Below are positions 4,811 through 12,989 of a DNA stretch of 15,372 bases, in pieces; positions within the stretch are counted from its first letter, which is position 1; the number at the start of each line of letters is the position of its first letter. Origin of the DNA: Phenylobacterium conjunctum (lineage in GTDB: Bacteria; Pseudomonadota; Alphaproteobacteria; Caulobacterales; Caulobacteraceae); assembly GCF_042679085.1 (NCBI RefSeq), contig NZ_JBHTLQ010000066.1, forward strand, positions 1-15,372, written 5' to 3'. The notes under the pieces are model-generated. The model searched no databases. It was not told the origin of the DNA and worked only from the letters and a program-made list of their open reading frames with translations. A program made the translations under genes and the position numbers.

Positions 4811-6363
4811 ACCTGCGCAGGCTAGCCCTTCTCGCCGCGATGCTCGGCGCCGTCCTCGCCCCCGGCCTGGCCAGGGCCCAGGACGCATCGACCGTGCGTG
4901 TCGATCTCTCGGCCCAAGGCGGGGCGTCCCAGACCCTGACCCTGCCGGTCGGCAAGTCGGCGATTGTCGAACTGCCGGTCGATGTGCGCGACATCCTGGT
5001 CACCAACCCCACCGTGGCGGACGCTCTTCTGCGGTCGCCGCGGCGGATCTTCGTGCTGGGCGCCAAGGCCGGGACCACGGACGCGGTGTTTTTCGACATG
5101 TCAGGGCGCCGGCTCCTGTCCCTGGCCATCCGGGTGGACCAGGACCCCAGCGCGGTGGCCCAGACCATCAACCGCATCCTGCCGGGGTCCTCGGTGCGGG
5201 TGGACGCGATCAATTCCAGCCTGATCCTCTCGGGCCAGGTGGCCAGCCTGGCCGACGCCGACAAGGCGGTGCAGATCGCCAAGGCCAGCGTCGAGAAGCC
5301 CGACAGCCAGGTGCTCAACATGCTGAGCATCGCCGGCAAGGACCAGGTGATGCTGAAGGTGCGCATCGTCGAGATGCAGCGCAACGTCATCAAGCAACTG
5401 GGCTTCAACCTCAGCGCCGTCCTTGGGCAGGTGGGCGAGACCCAGTACACCCTCGGCGTCTCCCCGACCTTCTCGGTCAACGGCTCGCTGCTGGGCGGGA
5501 TCAGCACGGGCTACAAGGCTGACACCACCAAGCAGCCGATCTTGCAGATGCCCTGCACCGGTTCGGGCTGGTCCAGCGGCGCGCTCTGCCCGGTGGTGGC
5601 CCGCAACTCTTCCGTGGCTTCGAACTATGACGCGGCCACCGTCACCAACACCGCCGGCTCGGCCGGGCTGAACTCGGCGGAATCCACGCTGAAGGCCTTC
5701 GAGCGCGTGGGTCTGGTGCGCACCCTGGCCGAGCCGAACCTGACCGCGGTCTCCGGTGAGTCGGCCAAGTTCCTGGCCGGCGGCGAATACCCGATCCCGG
5801 TCTCGCAGGACGAGAAGGGGACCATCACCGTCCAGTTCAAGCCCTTCGGCGTTGGCCTCGGCTTCACCCCGGTCGTGCTGTCCGGCGGGCGAATCTCCCT
5901 GAAGATCTCGACCGAGGTCTCCGAGCTGACCACCACCGGGGCCTTCTCCCTGAACAGTTCGTCGACCTCGACCAGCCTGACCATCCCGGCGCTGAACGTG
6001 CGGCGGGCGGAGACCAGCGTGGAGCTGCCCTCGGGCGGGGCGATGATGATCGCCGGCCTCCTGAAGGAAGACACCAAGCAGGCCCTGGACAGCCTGCCGG
6101 GCATGACCACCCTGCCGGTGCTGGGCAGTCTGTTCCGGTCCCGCGACTATCTGAGCGGCGAGACCGAGTTGGTGATCATCGTCACCCCCTACCTGGTCCA
6201 GCCCACGAGCCCGGACAAGCTCCAGACCCCCGTGGACGGCCTGCGCATCGCCAACGACGCCCAGACCATCCTGCTCGGCCAGTTGACCAAGGCCTACAAG
6301 GCCAAGCCGCAACCCCAGTCGGGCCGCGCCTACCAGGGCCCCATCGGCTACGTGATCGAATGA
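4807..6363 (+). CDS. cpaC: Outer-membrane secretin CpaC (RcpA)
   Basis: 518 residues. Signal peptide 1-24 (ending GLARA-QDA), then the pilus-formation N domain (about 30-110: LPVDVRDILVTNPTVADALL), a BON domain (about 112-175) and the secretin domain (about 180-463). Secretin signatures are LAEPNLTAVSGESAKFLAGGEYPIPV, GVGLGFTPVVLSGGRISLKISTEVSEL and the closing block PGMTTLPVLGSLFRSRDYLSGETELVIIVTPYLVQP. It forms the multimeric channel through which the pilus leaves. Residues 221-290 form a Ser/Gly/Thr-rich insertion with a Cys pair (C250, C261), which could be a surface or gate loop with a disulphide. GGAGG lies 10 bases before the start. It overlaps cpaB and cpaD by four bases each. Confidence 0.95.
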   Translation: MNLRRLALLAAMLGAVLAPGLARAQDASTVRVDLSAQGGASQTLTLPVGKSAIVELPVDVRDILVTNPTVADALLRSPRRIFVLGAKAGTTDAVFFDMSGRRLLSLAIRVDQDPSAVAQTINRILPGSSVRVDAINSSLILSGQVASLADADKAVQIAKASVEKPDSQVLNMLSIAGKDQVMLKVRIVEMQRNVIKQLGFNLSAVLGQVGETQYTLGVSPTFSVNGSLLGGISTGYKADTTKQPILQMPCTGSGWSSGALCPVVARNSSVASNYDAATVTNTAGSAGLNSAESTLKAFERVGLVRTLAEPNLTAVSGESAKFLAGGEYPIPVSQDEKGTITVQFKPFGVGLGFTPVVLSGGRISLKISTEVSELTTTGAFSLNSSSTSTSLTIPALNVRRAETSVELPSGGAMMIAGLLKEDTKQALDSLPGMTTLPVLGSLFRSRDYLSGETELVIIVTPYLVQPTSPDKLQTPVDGLRIANDAQTILLGQLTKAYKAKPQPQSGRAYQGPIGYVIE

Positions 6364-7037
6364 CCCGCCGCTTCCCGCTTTCCGCCCTGATCCTCCTCGC
6401 CGGCCTGTCCGCCTGCGCGACCCCGGTTCCCGACCGGGTGGTCGAGGCGCGTACGCCCACTGAACACTACAAGGCCACGGCCGAGGCCCGCCCGGAGGAA
6501 ATCCGGCTGGCGGTCCACGCCCAGGGGCTGTCCACCACCCAGGCCACGGCCCTGGCCCAGTTCGCCGCCACGTGGGCGAACGCCGAGGGCGGCCAGATCA
6601 CCCTGTGGTCCCCGGTGGGCGGACCCGACGCCCAGGCCGCCTTCCGCACCGGCGAGGGCGCGCGCACCTTCCTGATCGCCCAAGGGGTTCCCGCCGACCG
6701 TATCGCCATCCAGGGCTATGACGCCCAGGGCGACGTCCAGGCGTCCCTGCGGGTCGGCTACATGCGCTACGAGGCGGTGGTCCCCAAGTGCGGCCAGGCC
6801 TGGCAGAACATCTCCCATTCGCGAAGCAACGACGTGCAGCAGAACTTCGGGTGCGCGGTGACCGCCAATCTAGCGGCCCAGATCGCCAACCCGGCTGACC
6901 TGGTGCGGCCGCGCGAGATGGGTCCGGCGGACGCCTCCCGGCGCCTCACCGTGCTGGAAAAGTACCGCAAGGGCGAGGTTGTCTCCTCGGCCAAGGACGC
7001 CCAGGCCCAGGGCGTCATCTCGAACGCGATCAAGTAG
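6360..7037 (+). CDS. cpaD: Pilus assembly lipoprotein CpaD
   Basis: 225 residues with a lipoprotein signal peptide ending in the lipobox LSAC (C19), so the mature protein is probably anchored in the outer membrane. The C-terminal part carries the CpaD family signature: CGQAWQNISHSRSNDVQQNFGCAVTANLAAQIANPADLVRPR and MGPADASRRLTVLEKYRKG. The middle (about 40-140) resembles an OmpA/SPOR-like small domain by its spacing, but I cannot name it. CpaD is required for Tad pilus biogenesis and is thought to assist the secretin. Its start overlaps the cpaC stop (ATGA), implying coupling, and it is followed 11 bases later by cpaE. Confidence 0.92.
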   Translation: MTRRFPLSALILLAGLSACATPVPDRVVEARTPTEHYKATAEARPEEIRLAVHAQGLSTTQATALAQFAATWANAEGGQITLWSPVGGPDAQAAFRTGEGARTFLIAQGVPADRIAIQGYDAQGDVQASLRVGYMRYEAVVPKCGQAWQNISHSRSNDVQQNFGCAVTANLAAQIANPADLVRPREMGPADASRRLTVLEKYRKGEVVSSAKDAQAQGVISNAIK

Positions 7038-7048
7038 GGGCCCGCCGC

Positions 7049-8566
7049 ATGAAGCCCCAACATGGCGCCGACCCCTTCGACATGCAGTTCGACGCGGACG
7101 ACGAGTTCGCGCCGCAGCCTGACGAGGCCTGGCGCACCGCCGCCAACCTGACCTCGGGCCGCAGCCCCGATCCCTTCGCCGACTTCCCGCCGGCCCAGGA
7201 GTTTGACGCCGGCCGCGCCCGCGACGCCGATTGGGGGGATATCCCCTCGGCCGCGTCCCTGCGCGACCTGGACGGGGACCCCCTGGCCGACGACCTGCAC
7301 CAGCCGCCGCGCTACGAGCCGATCTCCAATCCGGTGCACGACATGATCGCCGACGCCGAGGCGGCGTTCGGCGAGGCGACCCTGCCGCGGATCACCATCC
7401 ACGTCTTCTGCGCCTTGCCGGAGACCGCGGACCTGGCGGAGCGGGCGGCCGCTGACCGGCGCATGGAGCGGGCGGCTGTCGTGGTCCGCATGGGCGGCCT
7501 GGCGGCGGCCTGCGAGATCTATCAGAACCAGCCGACGCCTTCCCTGGTCATGGTCGAGAGCATCGACCCCGCGCCACAACTGATCGCCCAGCTCGACAAG
7601 CTGGCCGAGGTCTGTGACCCCGGCACCAAGGTGGTGGTGGTGGGTGCGGCCAACGACATCGCCCTCTATCGCGAGCTGATGCGCCGGGGCGTTTCGGAAT
7701 ACCTGGTGCCGCCGCTGACGCCGCTGGCCATGGTGCGCACGGTCACCAGCCTCTACGCCGATCCCAGCGCCCCCTTCGTCGGCCGCCAGATCGCCTTCTG
7801 CGGCGCCAAGGGCGGGGTCGGGGCTTCGACCATCGCGCACAACGTCGCTCACTCGATCACCGAGCGGCTGCAGACCGGCGCCGTGCTGGTGGACCTTGAC
7901 CTGGCCTTCGGCACCGCCGGCCTGGACTTCAACCAGGACCCGCTGCAGGGCGTCGCCGACGCGCTCAGCCAGCCGGATCGCCTGGACCAGGTGCTGATGG
8001 ACCGGATGATGGCCCGCTGCTCCGAGCGGCTGTCCCTGTTCGCCGCCCCGGCGACCCTGGACCAGGACTACGAGATCGGCGCCGAGGCCTATGAAGAGGT
8101 CACCCAGAAGATCCGCTCCGCGGCGCCCTTCGTGGTGCTCGACCTGCCGCACCTGTGGAGCGCTTGGACCCGCAAGATCCTGCTGTCGTCCGACGACCTG
8201 GTGATCGTCGCGACGCCGGACCTGGCCTCGCTGCGCAACGCCAAGAACATGGTGGACCTGGTCCGCCGCGCCCGGCCCAATGACGCGCCGCCGCGCCTGG
8301 TGCTGAACCAGGTGGGCGTGCCTGGCCGCCCGGAGATCCCGGTGAAGGACTTCGGCGAGGCCCTGGGTCTGACGCCGTCGCTCAGCCTGCCCTGGGATCC
8401 CAAGCTGTTCGGCCAGGCGGCCAACAACGGCCAGATGCTGTCCGAAGTGAACGCCAAGTCCCGGGCCACCGAGGGGCTGAACTTCCTGGCCCAGCAAATC
8501 GCCCGCCGCGATCCGCCGCCGCAGCAGAAGTCCTCCCTGTTCGCCGGCCTGTTCAAGCGCAAGTAG
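7049..8566 (+). CDS. cpaE: Pilus localisation ATPase-like protein CpaE (TadZ)
   Basis: 505 residues. An acidic low-complexity leader (1-110) precedes a degenerate receiver-like domain (about 113-235: RITIHVFCALPETADLAERAA, TKVVVVGAANDIALYRELMRRGVSEYLVPPLTP). A MinD/ParA-like ATPase domain (about 245-490) follows. The P-loop reads GAKGGVGASTIAHN: the signature lysine K254 is present, but the usual second lysine is alanine, as is common in CpaE/TadZ. VLVDLDLAFGTAGLDF is the Walker A' / switch region. In Caulobacter CpaE sits at the pole and directs secretin and pilus placement. AGGGG precedes the ATG with about eight bases of spacing. Its C-terminus FAGLFKRK is basic, and cpaF starts immediately after its stop. 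Confidence 0.94.
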   Translation: MKPQHGADPFDMQFDADDEFAPQPDEAWRTAANLTSGRSPDPFADFPPAQEFDAGRARDADWGDIPSAASLRDLDGDPLADDLHQPPRYEPISNPVHDMIADAEAAFGEATLPRITIHVFCALPETADLAERAAADRRMERAAVVVRMGGLAAACEIYQNQPTPSLVMVESIDPAPQLIAQLDKLAEVCDPGTKVVVVGAANDIALYRELMRRGVSEYLVPPLTPLAMVRTVTSLYADPSAPFVGRQIAFCGAKGGVGASTIAHNVAHSITERLQTGAVLVDLDLAFGTAGLDFNQDPLQGVADALSQPDRLDQVLMDRMMARCSERLSLFAAPATLDQDYEIGAEAYEEVTQKIRSAAPFVVLDLPHLWSAWTRKILLSSDDLVIVATPDLASLRNAKNMVDLVRRARPNDAPPRLVLNQVGVPGRPEIPVKDFGEALGLTPSLSLPWDPKLFGQAANNGQMLSEVNAKSRATEGLNFLAQQIARRDPPPQQKSSLFAGLFKRK

Positions 8567-10075
8567 ATGTTCGGCAAGCGTCCTTCAGACACCGCCCAGC
8601 CGCAGGCCCGCCCGGCCCCGCCGCCGCCCGCGGCCGAAGGCGCGGTGATCGCCACCCGGCCCCAGCGCATGGAGCCGGCCGAGGCCGCCGCGGCCCAGGC
8701 CAAGATCGCCCAGCCGGGCGCCGCGCCTAAGCCGACGGCGGGCTTCGAGCAGCTGCGCGCCGCTCAAGGCCCTGCGCCCTCGGCCCAGGTGGTGCGCGAG
8801 CAGTCCGACTACTACCACGCCACCAAGACCACGATCTTCAACGCCCTGATCAACACGATCGACCTGGCCCAGCTCGCCCAGCTGGACACCAAGCAGGCGG
8901 CCGAGGAGATCCGCGACATCGTCGCCGAGCTGGTGGCGATCAAGAACGTCTCGATGTCGGTGGTCGAGCAGGACATGCTCGTCCAGGACATCATCAACGA
9001 TGTCCTGGGCTATGGCCCGCTGGAGCCGCTGCTGGCCCGTGACGACATCGCTGACGTGATGGTCAACGGCGCCAACCGGGTGTTCATCGAAGTCGGCGGC
9101 AAGGTCCAGCTGACCAATGTCCGTTTCCGCGACAACACCCAGCTGATGAACATCTGCCAGCGGATCGTCAGCCAGGTCGGCCGCCGGGTCGATGAAAGCT
9201 CGCCGATCTGCGACGCGCGCCTGCCCGATGGCAGCCGGGTCAACGTCATCGCTCCGCCCTTGGCTCTGGATGGTCCGACCCTGACCATCCGGAAGTTCAA
9301 GAAGGACAAGCTGACCATGAAGAACCTGGTGGACTATAAGTCCATCAGCGCGGAGGGCGCGCGGGTCCTGGGCGTCATCGGCGCCTGCCGCTGCAACGTG
9401 ATCATCTCCGGCGGTACGGGCTCGGGGAAGACCACCCTGCTCAACACCCTGACCGCCTTCATCGACCCGACCGAGCGGGTCATCACCTGTGAAGACGCCG
9501 CCGAACTGCAGCTGCAGCAGCCGCATGTGGTGCGCCTGGAAACCCGGCCGCCGAACCTGGAGGGCCAGGGCCAGATCACCATGCGTGACCTGGTCAAGAA
9601 CTGCCTGCGGATGCGTCCCGAACGCATCATCGTCGGCGAAGTCCGCGGCCCGGAAGCCTTCGACCTGTTGCAGGCCATGAACACCGGCCACGACGGCTCC
9701 ATGGGCACCTTGCACGCCAACAGCCCGCGCGAGGCCATCAGCCGGGTGGAGTCGATGATCACCATGGGCGGCTATGGCCTGCCCTCGCGCACCATCCGCG
9801 AGATGATCGTGGGGTCGGTGGACGTGATCGTCCAGGCCGCCCGCCTGCGCGACGGCTCGCGCCGGATCACCCACATCACCGAGGTAGTGGGTCTGGAAGG
9901 CGACGTGATCATCACCCAGGACCTGTTCGTCTACGAGATCACCGGCGAGGACGCCGACGGCAACGTGGTGGGCAAGCACCGCTCGACCGGCATCGCCCGG
10001 CCCCGCTTCTGGGACCGCGCCCGCTACTACGGCCTGGAACGCGAACTGGCTGAAGCCCTGGATTCGGCGGAGTAG
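8567..10075 (+). CDS. cpaF: Pilus assembly ATPase CpaF (TadA)
   Basis: 502 residues, a secretion NTPase of the TadA/VirB11 group that drives pilin polymerisation (and, for TadA-type motors, retraction) on the cytoplasmic face. A Pro/Ala-rich N-terminus (1-75) is followed by an N-terminal domain (about 85-250: LGYGPLEPLLARDDIADVMVNG) and the RecA-like core. Walker A is GGTGSGKTTLL (282-292, K288), the Asp box is CEDAAELQL (308-316), Walker B is RIIVGEVRG (353-361, E358), and the His box is GSMGTLHANSP with H383. All motifs are intact and the length is normal for the family. The ATG directly abuts the cpaE stop with no spacer, so translation is probably coupled. tadB starts five bases after its stop. 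Confidence 0.97.
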   Translation: MFGKRPSDTAQPQARPAPPPPAAEGAVIATRPQRMEPAEAAAAQAKIAQPGAAPKPTAGFEQLRAAQGPAPSAQVVREQSDYYHATKTTIFNALINTIDLAQLAQLDTKQAAEEIRDIVAELVAIKNVSMSVVEQDMLVQDIINDVLGYGPLEPLLARDDIADVMVNGANRVFIEVGGKVQLTNVRFRDNTQLMNICQRIVSQVGRRVDESSPICDARLPDGSRVNVIAPPLALDGPTLTIRKFKKDKLTMKNLVDYKSISAEGARVLGVIGACRCNVIISGGTGSGKTTLLNTLTAFIDPTERVITCEDAAELQLQQPHVVRLETRPPNLEGQGQITMRDLVKNCLRMRPERIIVGEVRGPEAFDLLQAMNTGHDGSMGTLHANSPREAISRVESMITMGGYGLPSRTIREMIVGSVDVIVQAARLRDGSRRITHITEVVGLEGDVIITQDLFVYEITGEDADGNVVGKHRSTGIARPRFWDRARYYGLERELAEALDSAE

Positions 10076-10079
10076 GGCG

Positions 10080-11063
10080 GTGGGCCTCACTCTGATCACT
10101 GTGCTGTCGGCCCTTCTGGGCTTCCTGCTGGTGCTGAGTCTCGGCCTGGCCCTGACCAACGGCGGCTCGACCCAGTCCCGCGCCCTGAAGCGCGCTCAGA
10201 CCATTGTCGGCGTCGACCGCGACGCCGGCCGGCGCAAGCCGGCGATCAGCGCCCAGGACCAGCGTCGCCGTCAGATCCTCAAGACCCTGCGCGAAGAGGA
10301 CAAGAAGCAGAAGAAGGCCACCCTGACCATCGGGGCCAAGATGCAGCAGGCCGGCCTGGAGGAGAACCTGCGGGCCTTCTGGATCGCCAGCGGCGTCACC
10401 GGGGCGGTGGTGTTCGTGGCCGCCATTCTGTTGCGCCAGTCGCCGCTGATCGCGCTTGGCCTGGGCTTCGGCGCCGGCTGCGGCCTGCCGCGCTGGGTGC
10501 TGAACTTCCTGGCCAACAAGCGGACCAAGGCCTTCACCGAGGGCTTTCCCGACGCCATGGACATCATCGTGCGCGGCATCAAGTCGGGCCTGCCGGTCAA
10601 TGACAGCCTGCGCGTCATCGGCGCCGAGACCGCCGAGCCCCTGGCGGGCGAGTTCCGTCGGCTGACCGAGAGCCTGGGCATGGGGGCGGACCTCGACAAC
10701 GCCCTGGACAAGATGTTCGAGCGCATGCCGACCCCGGAAGTGCGCTTCTTCGCCATCGTGCTGGCCATCCAGCAGAAGACCGGCGGGAACCTGGCCGAGG
10801 CCCTGGGCAACTTGTCCACCGTGATCCGCTCGCGCAAGCTGATGCGGGAAAAGGCCAAGGCCCTGTCGGGCGAAGCTGTCGCCTCGGCCTTCATCATCGG
10901 CTCGCTGCCGCCGGGCGTGGTCGTCCTGATCAGCATGATCGCGCCGGACTATATGGCGCCGCTGTTCACCGACCCCCGCGGGCACATGCTGTTGGGCGTC
11001 GCCGGAACCCTGATGAGCGTCGGGATCCTGGTGATGCGCAAGATGATCAATTTCAAGATGTAA
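10080..11063 (+). CDS. tadB: Inner-membrane platform protein TadB (CpaG)
   Basis: 327 residues with a GTG start, GGAG seven bases upstream. An N-terminal membrane helix (about 4-25) precedes a basic cytoplasmic region (31-90), two closely spaced helices (about 103-140) and a type II secretion F domain (about 155-290: FPDAMDIIVRGIKSGLPVNDSLRVIG, FFAIVLAIQQKTGGNLAEALGNLSTVIRSR). C-terminal helices follow (about 270-322). TadB and TadC form the inner-membrane platform on which CpaF acts. The F-domain signature FPDA-x-D and the KTGGNLAEAL block are intact. It lies between cpaF and tadC with 4 and 12 base gaps. Confidence 0.94.
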   Translation: MGLTLITVLSALLGFLLVLSLGLALTNGGSTQSRALKRAQTIVGVDRDAGRRKPAISAQDQRRRQILKTLREEDKKQKKATLTIGAKMQQAGLEENLRAFWIASGVTGAVVFVAAILLRQSPLIALGLGFGAGCGLPRWVLNFLANKRTKAFTEGFPDAMDIIVRGIKSGLPVNDSLRVIGAETAEPLAGEFRRLTESLGMGADLDNALDKMFERMPTPEVRFFAIVLAIQQKTGGNLAEALGNLSTVIRSRKLMREKAKALSGEAVASAFIIGSLPPGVVVLISMIAPDYMAPLFTDPRGHMLLGVAGTLMSVGILVMRKMINFKM

Positions 11064-11075
11064 GGGGGCCTGACC

Positions 11076-12056
11076 GTGTCGCTCACCGCCCTCTTCGCCC
11101 CGGAAAACCTGCTGACGATCTTCGTGGCGGTGGTGGTGTTCGCCACCCTGCTCAGCATCATCAATCCGATGATGGCCCGCTCCAGCCTGGAGAACCGGCT
11201 GAAGTCGGTGTCGACGAGGCGCGAGGAGCTGCGCCGCAAGTCGCGCGAGGCCCTGGCGTCCCAGGGCCGGGCCGGGAGCAGCACCCTGCGCCACCGCGAC
11301 GAGAGCCTCTACAAGAAGGTGGTGGACCGGCTGGACCTGAGCCGGTTGCTGGAAGATCCCAAGGTGGCGGAAAAGCTGGCCCAGGCCGGCTTCCGCGGCC
11401 CGCGGCCGGTCTCGACCTTCTACTTCTTCCGCTTCGTCCTGCCCTTCGCCTTCGCAGCCTTCATCGCCTTCTACCTGTTCGTGGTGAAGGACTTTGGCCT
11501 GGCGCCCCAGCAGCGGGCGCTGTTCTCCATCGCCGGCCTGACGCTCGGCTACTACGCGCCTAACATCTATCTCTCGAACGTCATCCAGAAGCGCCGGGAA
11601 TCCATTGTCGGCGCTTTTCCGGACGCCCTGGACCTGCTGCTGATCTGTGTGGAAAGCGGCATGTCCATTGAGGCCGCCATCCAGAAGGTGAGCCAGGAAA
11701 TCGGCGGGGCCTCCATCGAGCTGGCCGAGGAGCTGACCCTGCTCACCGCCGAGCTGTCCTATCTGCCGGAACGCCGCCAGGCCTATGAGGGCCTGGCCAA
11801 GCGGACCAACTATCCCGGCATCAAGTCGGTGATGACCGCCATGATCCAGGCCGAGCGCTACGGCACGCCCCTGGGCGCGGCCCTGCGGGTGATGGCCAAG
11901 GAAAACCGCGAAATGCGGATGGCGGCGGCGGAGAAGAAGGCCGCCCAGCTGCCGGCCAAGCTGACCGTGCCGATGATCGTGTTCTTCCTGCCCGTCCTGT
12001 TCATCGTGATCCTCGGCCCCGCGGTGATGAAGGGCATGGACATGATGAAGCACTGA
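11076..12056 (+). CDS. tadC: Inner-membrane platform protein TadC (CpaH)
   Basis: 326 residues with a GTG start, preceded by AAGGGGG at about seven bases. An N-terminal helix (about 8-30) precedes a basic cytoplasmic stretch (40-105), helices at about 115-137 and 148-166, and a type II secretion F domain (about 180-300). The F domain reads FPDALDLLLICVESGMSIEAAIQKVSQEI, then ELSYLPERRQAYEGLAKRTNYPGIKSVMTAMIQAERYGTPLGAALRVMAKENR. A C-terminal helix lies at 299-318. This is the second half of the TadB/TadC platform. It is last in the plus-strand operon and converges on the TPR gene. Confidence 0.94.
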   Translation: MSLTALFAPENLLTIFVAVVVFATLLSIINPMMARSSLENRLKSVSTRREELRRKSREALASQGRAGSSTLRHRDESLYKKVVDRLDLSRLLEDPKVAEKLAQAGFRGPRPVSTFYFFRFVLPFAFAAFIAFYLFVVKDFGLAPQQRALFSIAGLTLGYYAPNIYLSNVIQKRRESIVGAFPDALDLLLICVESGMSIEAAIQKVSQEIGGASIELAEELTLLTAELSYLPERRQAYEGLAKRTNYPGIKSVMTAMIQAERYGTPLGAALRVMAKENREMRMAAAEKKAAQLPAKLTVPMIVFFLPVLFIVILGPAVMKGMDMMKH

Positions 12057-12068
12057 GTTTCAGGCTTT

Positions 12069-12081
12069 GGGCGTCGCGCCC
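12069..12081. terminator. Weak hairpin between convergent tadC and tadD-like genes
   Basis: GGGCG (12069-12073) pairs with CGCCC (12077-12081) around TCG, in the 41-base gap between the two convergent stops. There is no T-tract on either strand, so it is at most a weak terminator for either transcript. Confidence 0.3.
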
Positions 12082-12097
12082 GAGGTGTCGGCGCGCC

Positions 12098-12904
12098 TTA
12101 CTGGGCGGACTTCAACGAGTCCCAGGACCGGCCGGTGGCCCCGCCGGCGGCGGCGCGCAGCCAGGCCATGTTGTTCTCCACCGTCTCCGGCGGCAGGTCC
12201 TGGCGGGCCAGCTTCTCGGCCTCGGCGAAGCGCCCCTGCAGGCCCAGGATCAGGGCCAGGTTCTGGCGGGCGGCCATGGGGGCGTCGGGACGGGCGGCGG
12301 CGGCGCGCAGCAGGGTCTCGGCCTCGGCCGTCTCGCCGTGGTTCGCATAGAACAGGGCCAGGTTGGTCTGCGCCGACGGGTTGTCCGGCGCCAGGGCCAG
12401 GGCCTGGCGGTGGGCGGCCAGGGCCTCGTCGTCGCGCCCGGCCTGCTCGTAGGCCACGCCCAGCAGGGAAGCCGGACGCCAGTCGCCGGGGGCCAGGGTC
12501 TGGGCCTGACGGGCGGGCGCGATGGCGTAGAAGCCCTGGCCCTTGCCGATCTGGGCGCGGGCCAGCTCCAGCAGGGCCTCCACGTCATTGGGCCGGGCCA
12601 GCTGGACGCGCTGGGCCGAGGCGATGGCCTCGTCATAGCGGCCGAGCCCCCTCAACGCCTGGGACAGGGCCAGCCCCGCCTCGGCGTCCATGGGATCGGT
12701 GTCGACTTCGCGGGCCCAGAAGGCCGCGCGGGCCAGGGGATCCAGACGCTGGGCCATGGCCCGATCAGCGGGGCTCGCCTTGCGCGGCGCCTCGGCCGCG
12801 GCCGCCGCCACGGGCGGCTTCGCGGCGGGCTTGGCCAGGGCCGGGGCGGCCAGGACCAGGACGGGGACGAGGGCGGTTGCGGCGAGCGCCGACATGCGAC
12901 ACAT
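12098..12904 (-). CDS. tadD: TadD-like periplasmic TPR protein
   Basis: About 268 residues. A signal peptide (MCRMSALAATALVPVLVLAAPALA) is followed by an Ala/Pro-rich linker and at least four tetratricopeptide units (about residues 65-235). Clear TPR cores are NDVEALLELARAQIGKG, WRPASLLGVAYEQAGRDDEALAAHRQALALAPDNP and AQTNLALFYANHGETAEAETLLRAA. The ending VENNMAWLRAA is typical of TadD homologues, lipoproteins or periplasmic proteins needed for Tad secretin stability. Here there is no lipobox, so it is probably soluble or anchored by an uncleaved signal. Start: the ATG at 12904 (GGAG 12 bases upstream) or a GTG at 12913 (GGAG only three bases upstream). Unlike tadD of Aggregatibacter, which is part of the same operon, it is transcribed towards tadC from its own promoter, divergent from the aminopeptidase gene. 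Confidence 0.85.
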   Translation of the reverse strand: MCRMSALAATALVPVLVLAAPALAKPAAKPPVAAAAAEAPRKASPADRAMAQRLDPLARAAFWAREVDTDPMDAEAGLALSQALRGLGRYDEAIASAQRVQLARPNDVEALLELARAQIGKGQGFYAIAPARQAQTLAPGDWRPASLLGVAYEQAGRDDEALAAHRQALALAPDNPSAQTNLALFYANHGETAEAETLLRAAAARPDAPMAARQNLALILGLQGRFAEAEKLARQDLPPETVENNMAWLRAAAGGATGRSWDSLKSAQ

Positions 12905-12949
12905 GAACGTCACGGGCTCCGAAGGACGCCGCCATCCTCGCCCCGCCGC

Positions 12950-12965
12950 TTAAAGGAAGCGTTAA
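12950..12965. promoter_or_regulatory. TTAA-N8-TTAA element between tadD-like and aminopeptidase genes
   Basis: Two TTAA half-sites lie eight bases apart (12950-12953 and 12962-12965). The CtrA spacing is seven; read as TAAA-N7-TTAA the spacing fits with one mismatch. It sits in the divergent promoter region, 24 bases before the aminopeptidase start. It may be a weak CtrA site or AT-rich promoter sequence. Confidence 0.3.
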
Positions 12966-12989
12966 GCATAAATTGGAGGGCGAACGCCC

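Noticed and set aside
7800..7840. Loss of the second P-loop lysine in CpaE as an inactivating mutation
   Set aside because: The KGGVGxST form with the signature lysine kept is normal for CpaE/TadZ proteins, so it is not evidence of a broken gene.
6767..8497. Minus-strand open frame of 576 codons opposite cpaE, and a similar one opposite cpaF (8585-10159)
   Set aside because: Low-complexity, H/Q/R-rich composition, no start signal, and the opposite strand encodes intact CpaE and CpaF motifs.
9939..12053. Minus-strand open frame of 704 codons opposite cpaF, tadB and tadC
   Set aside because: His/Gln/Arg/Gly-rich translation without domains, fully opposite three well-identified genes. This is the usual antisense shadow in GC-rich coding DNA.
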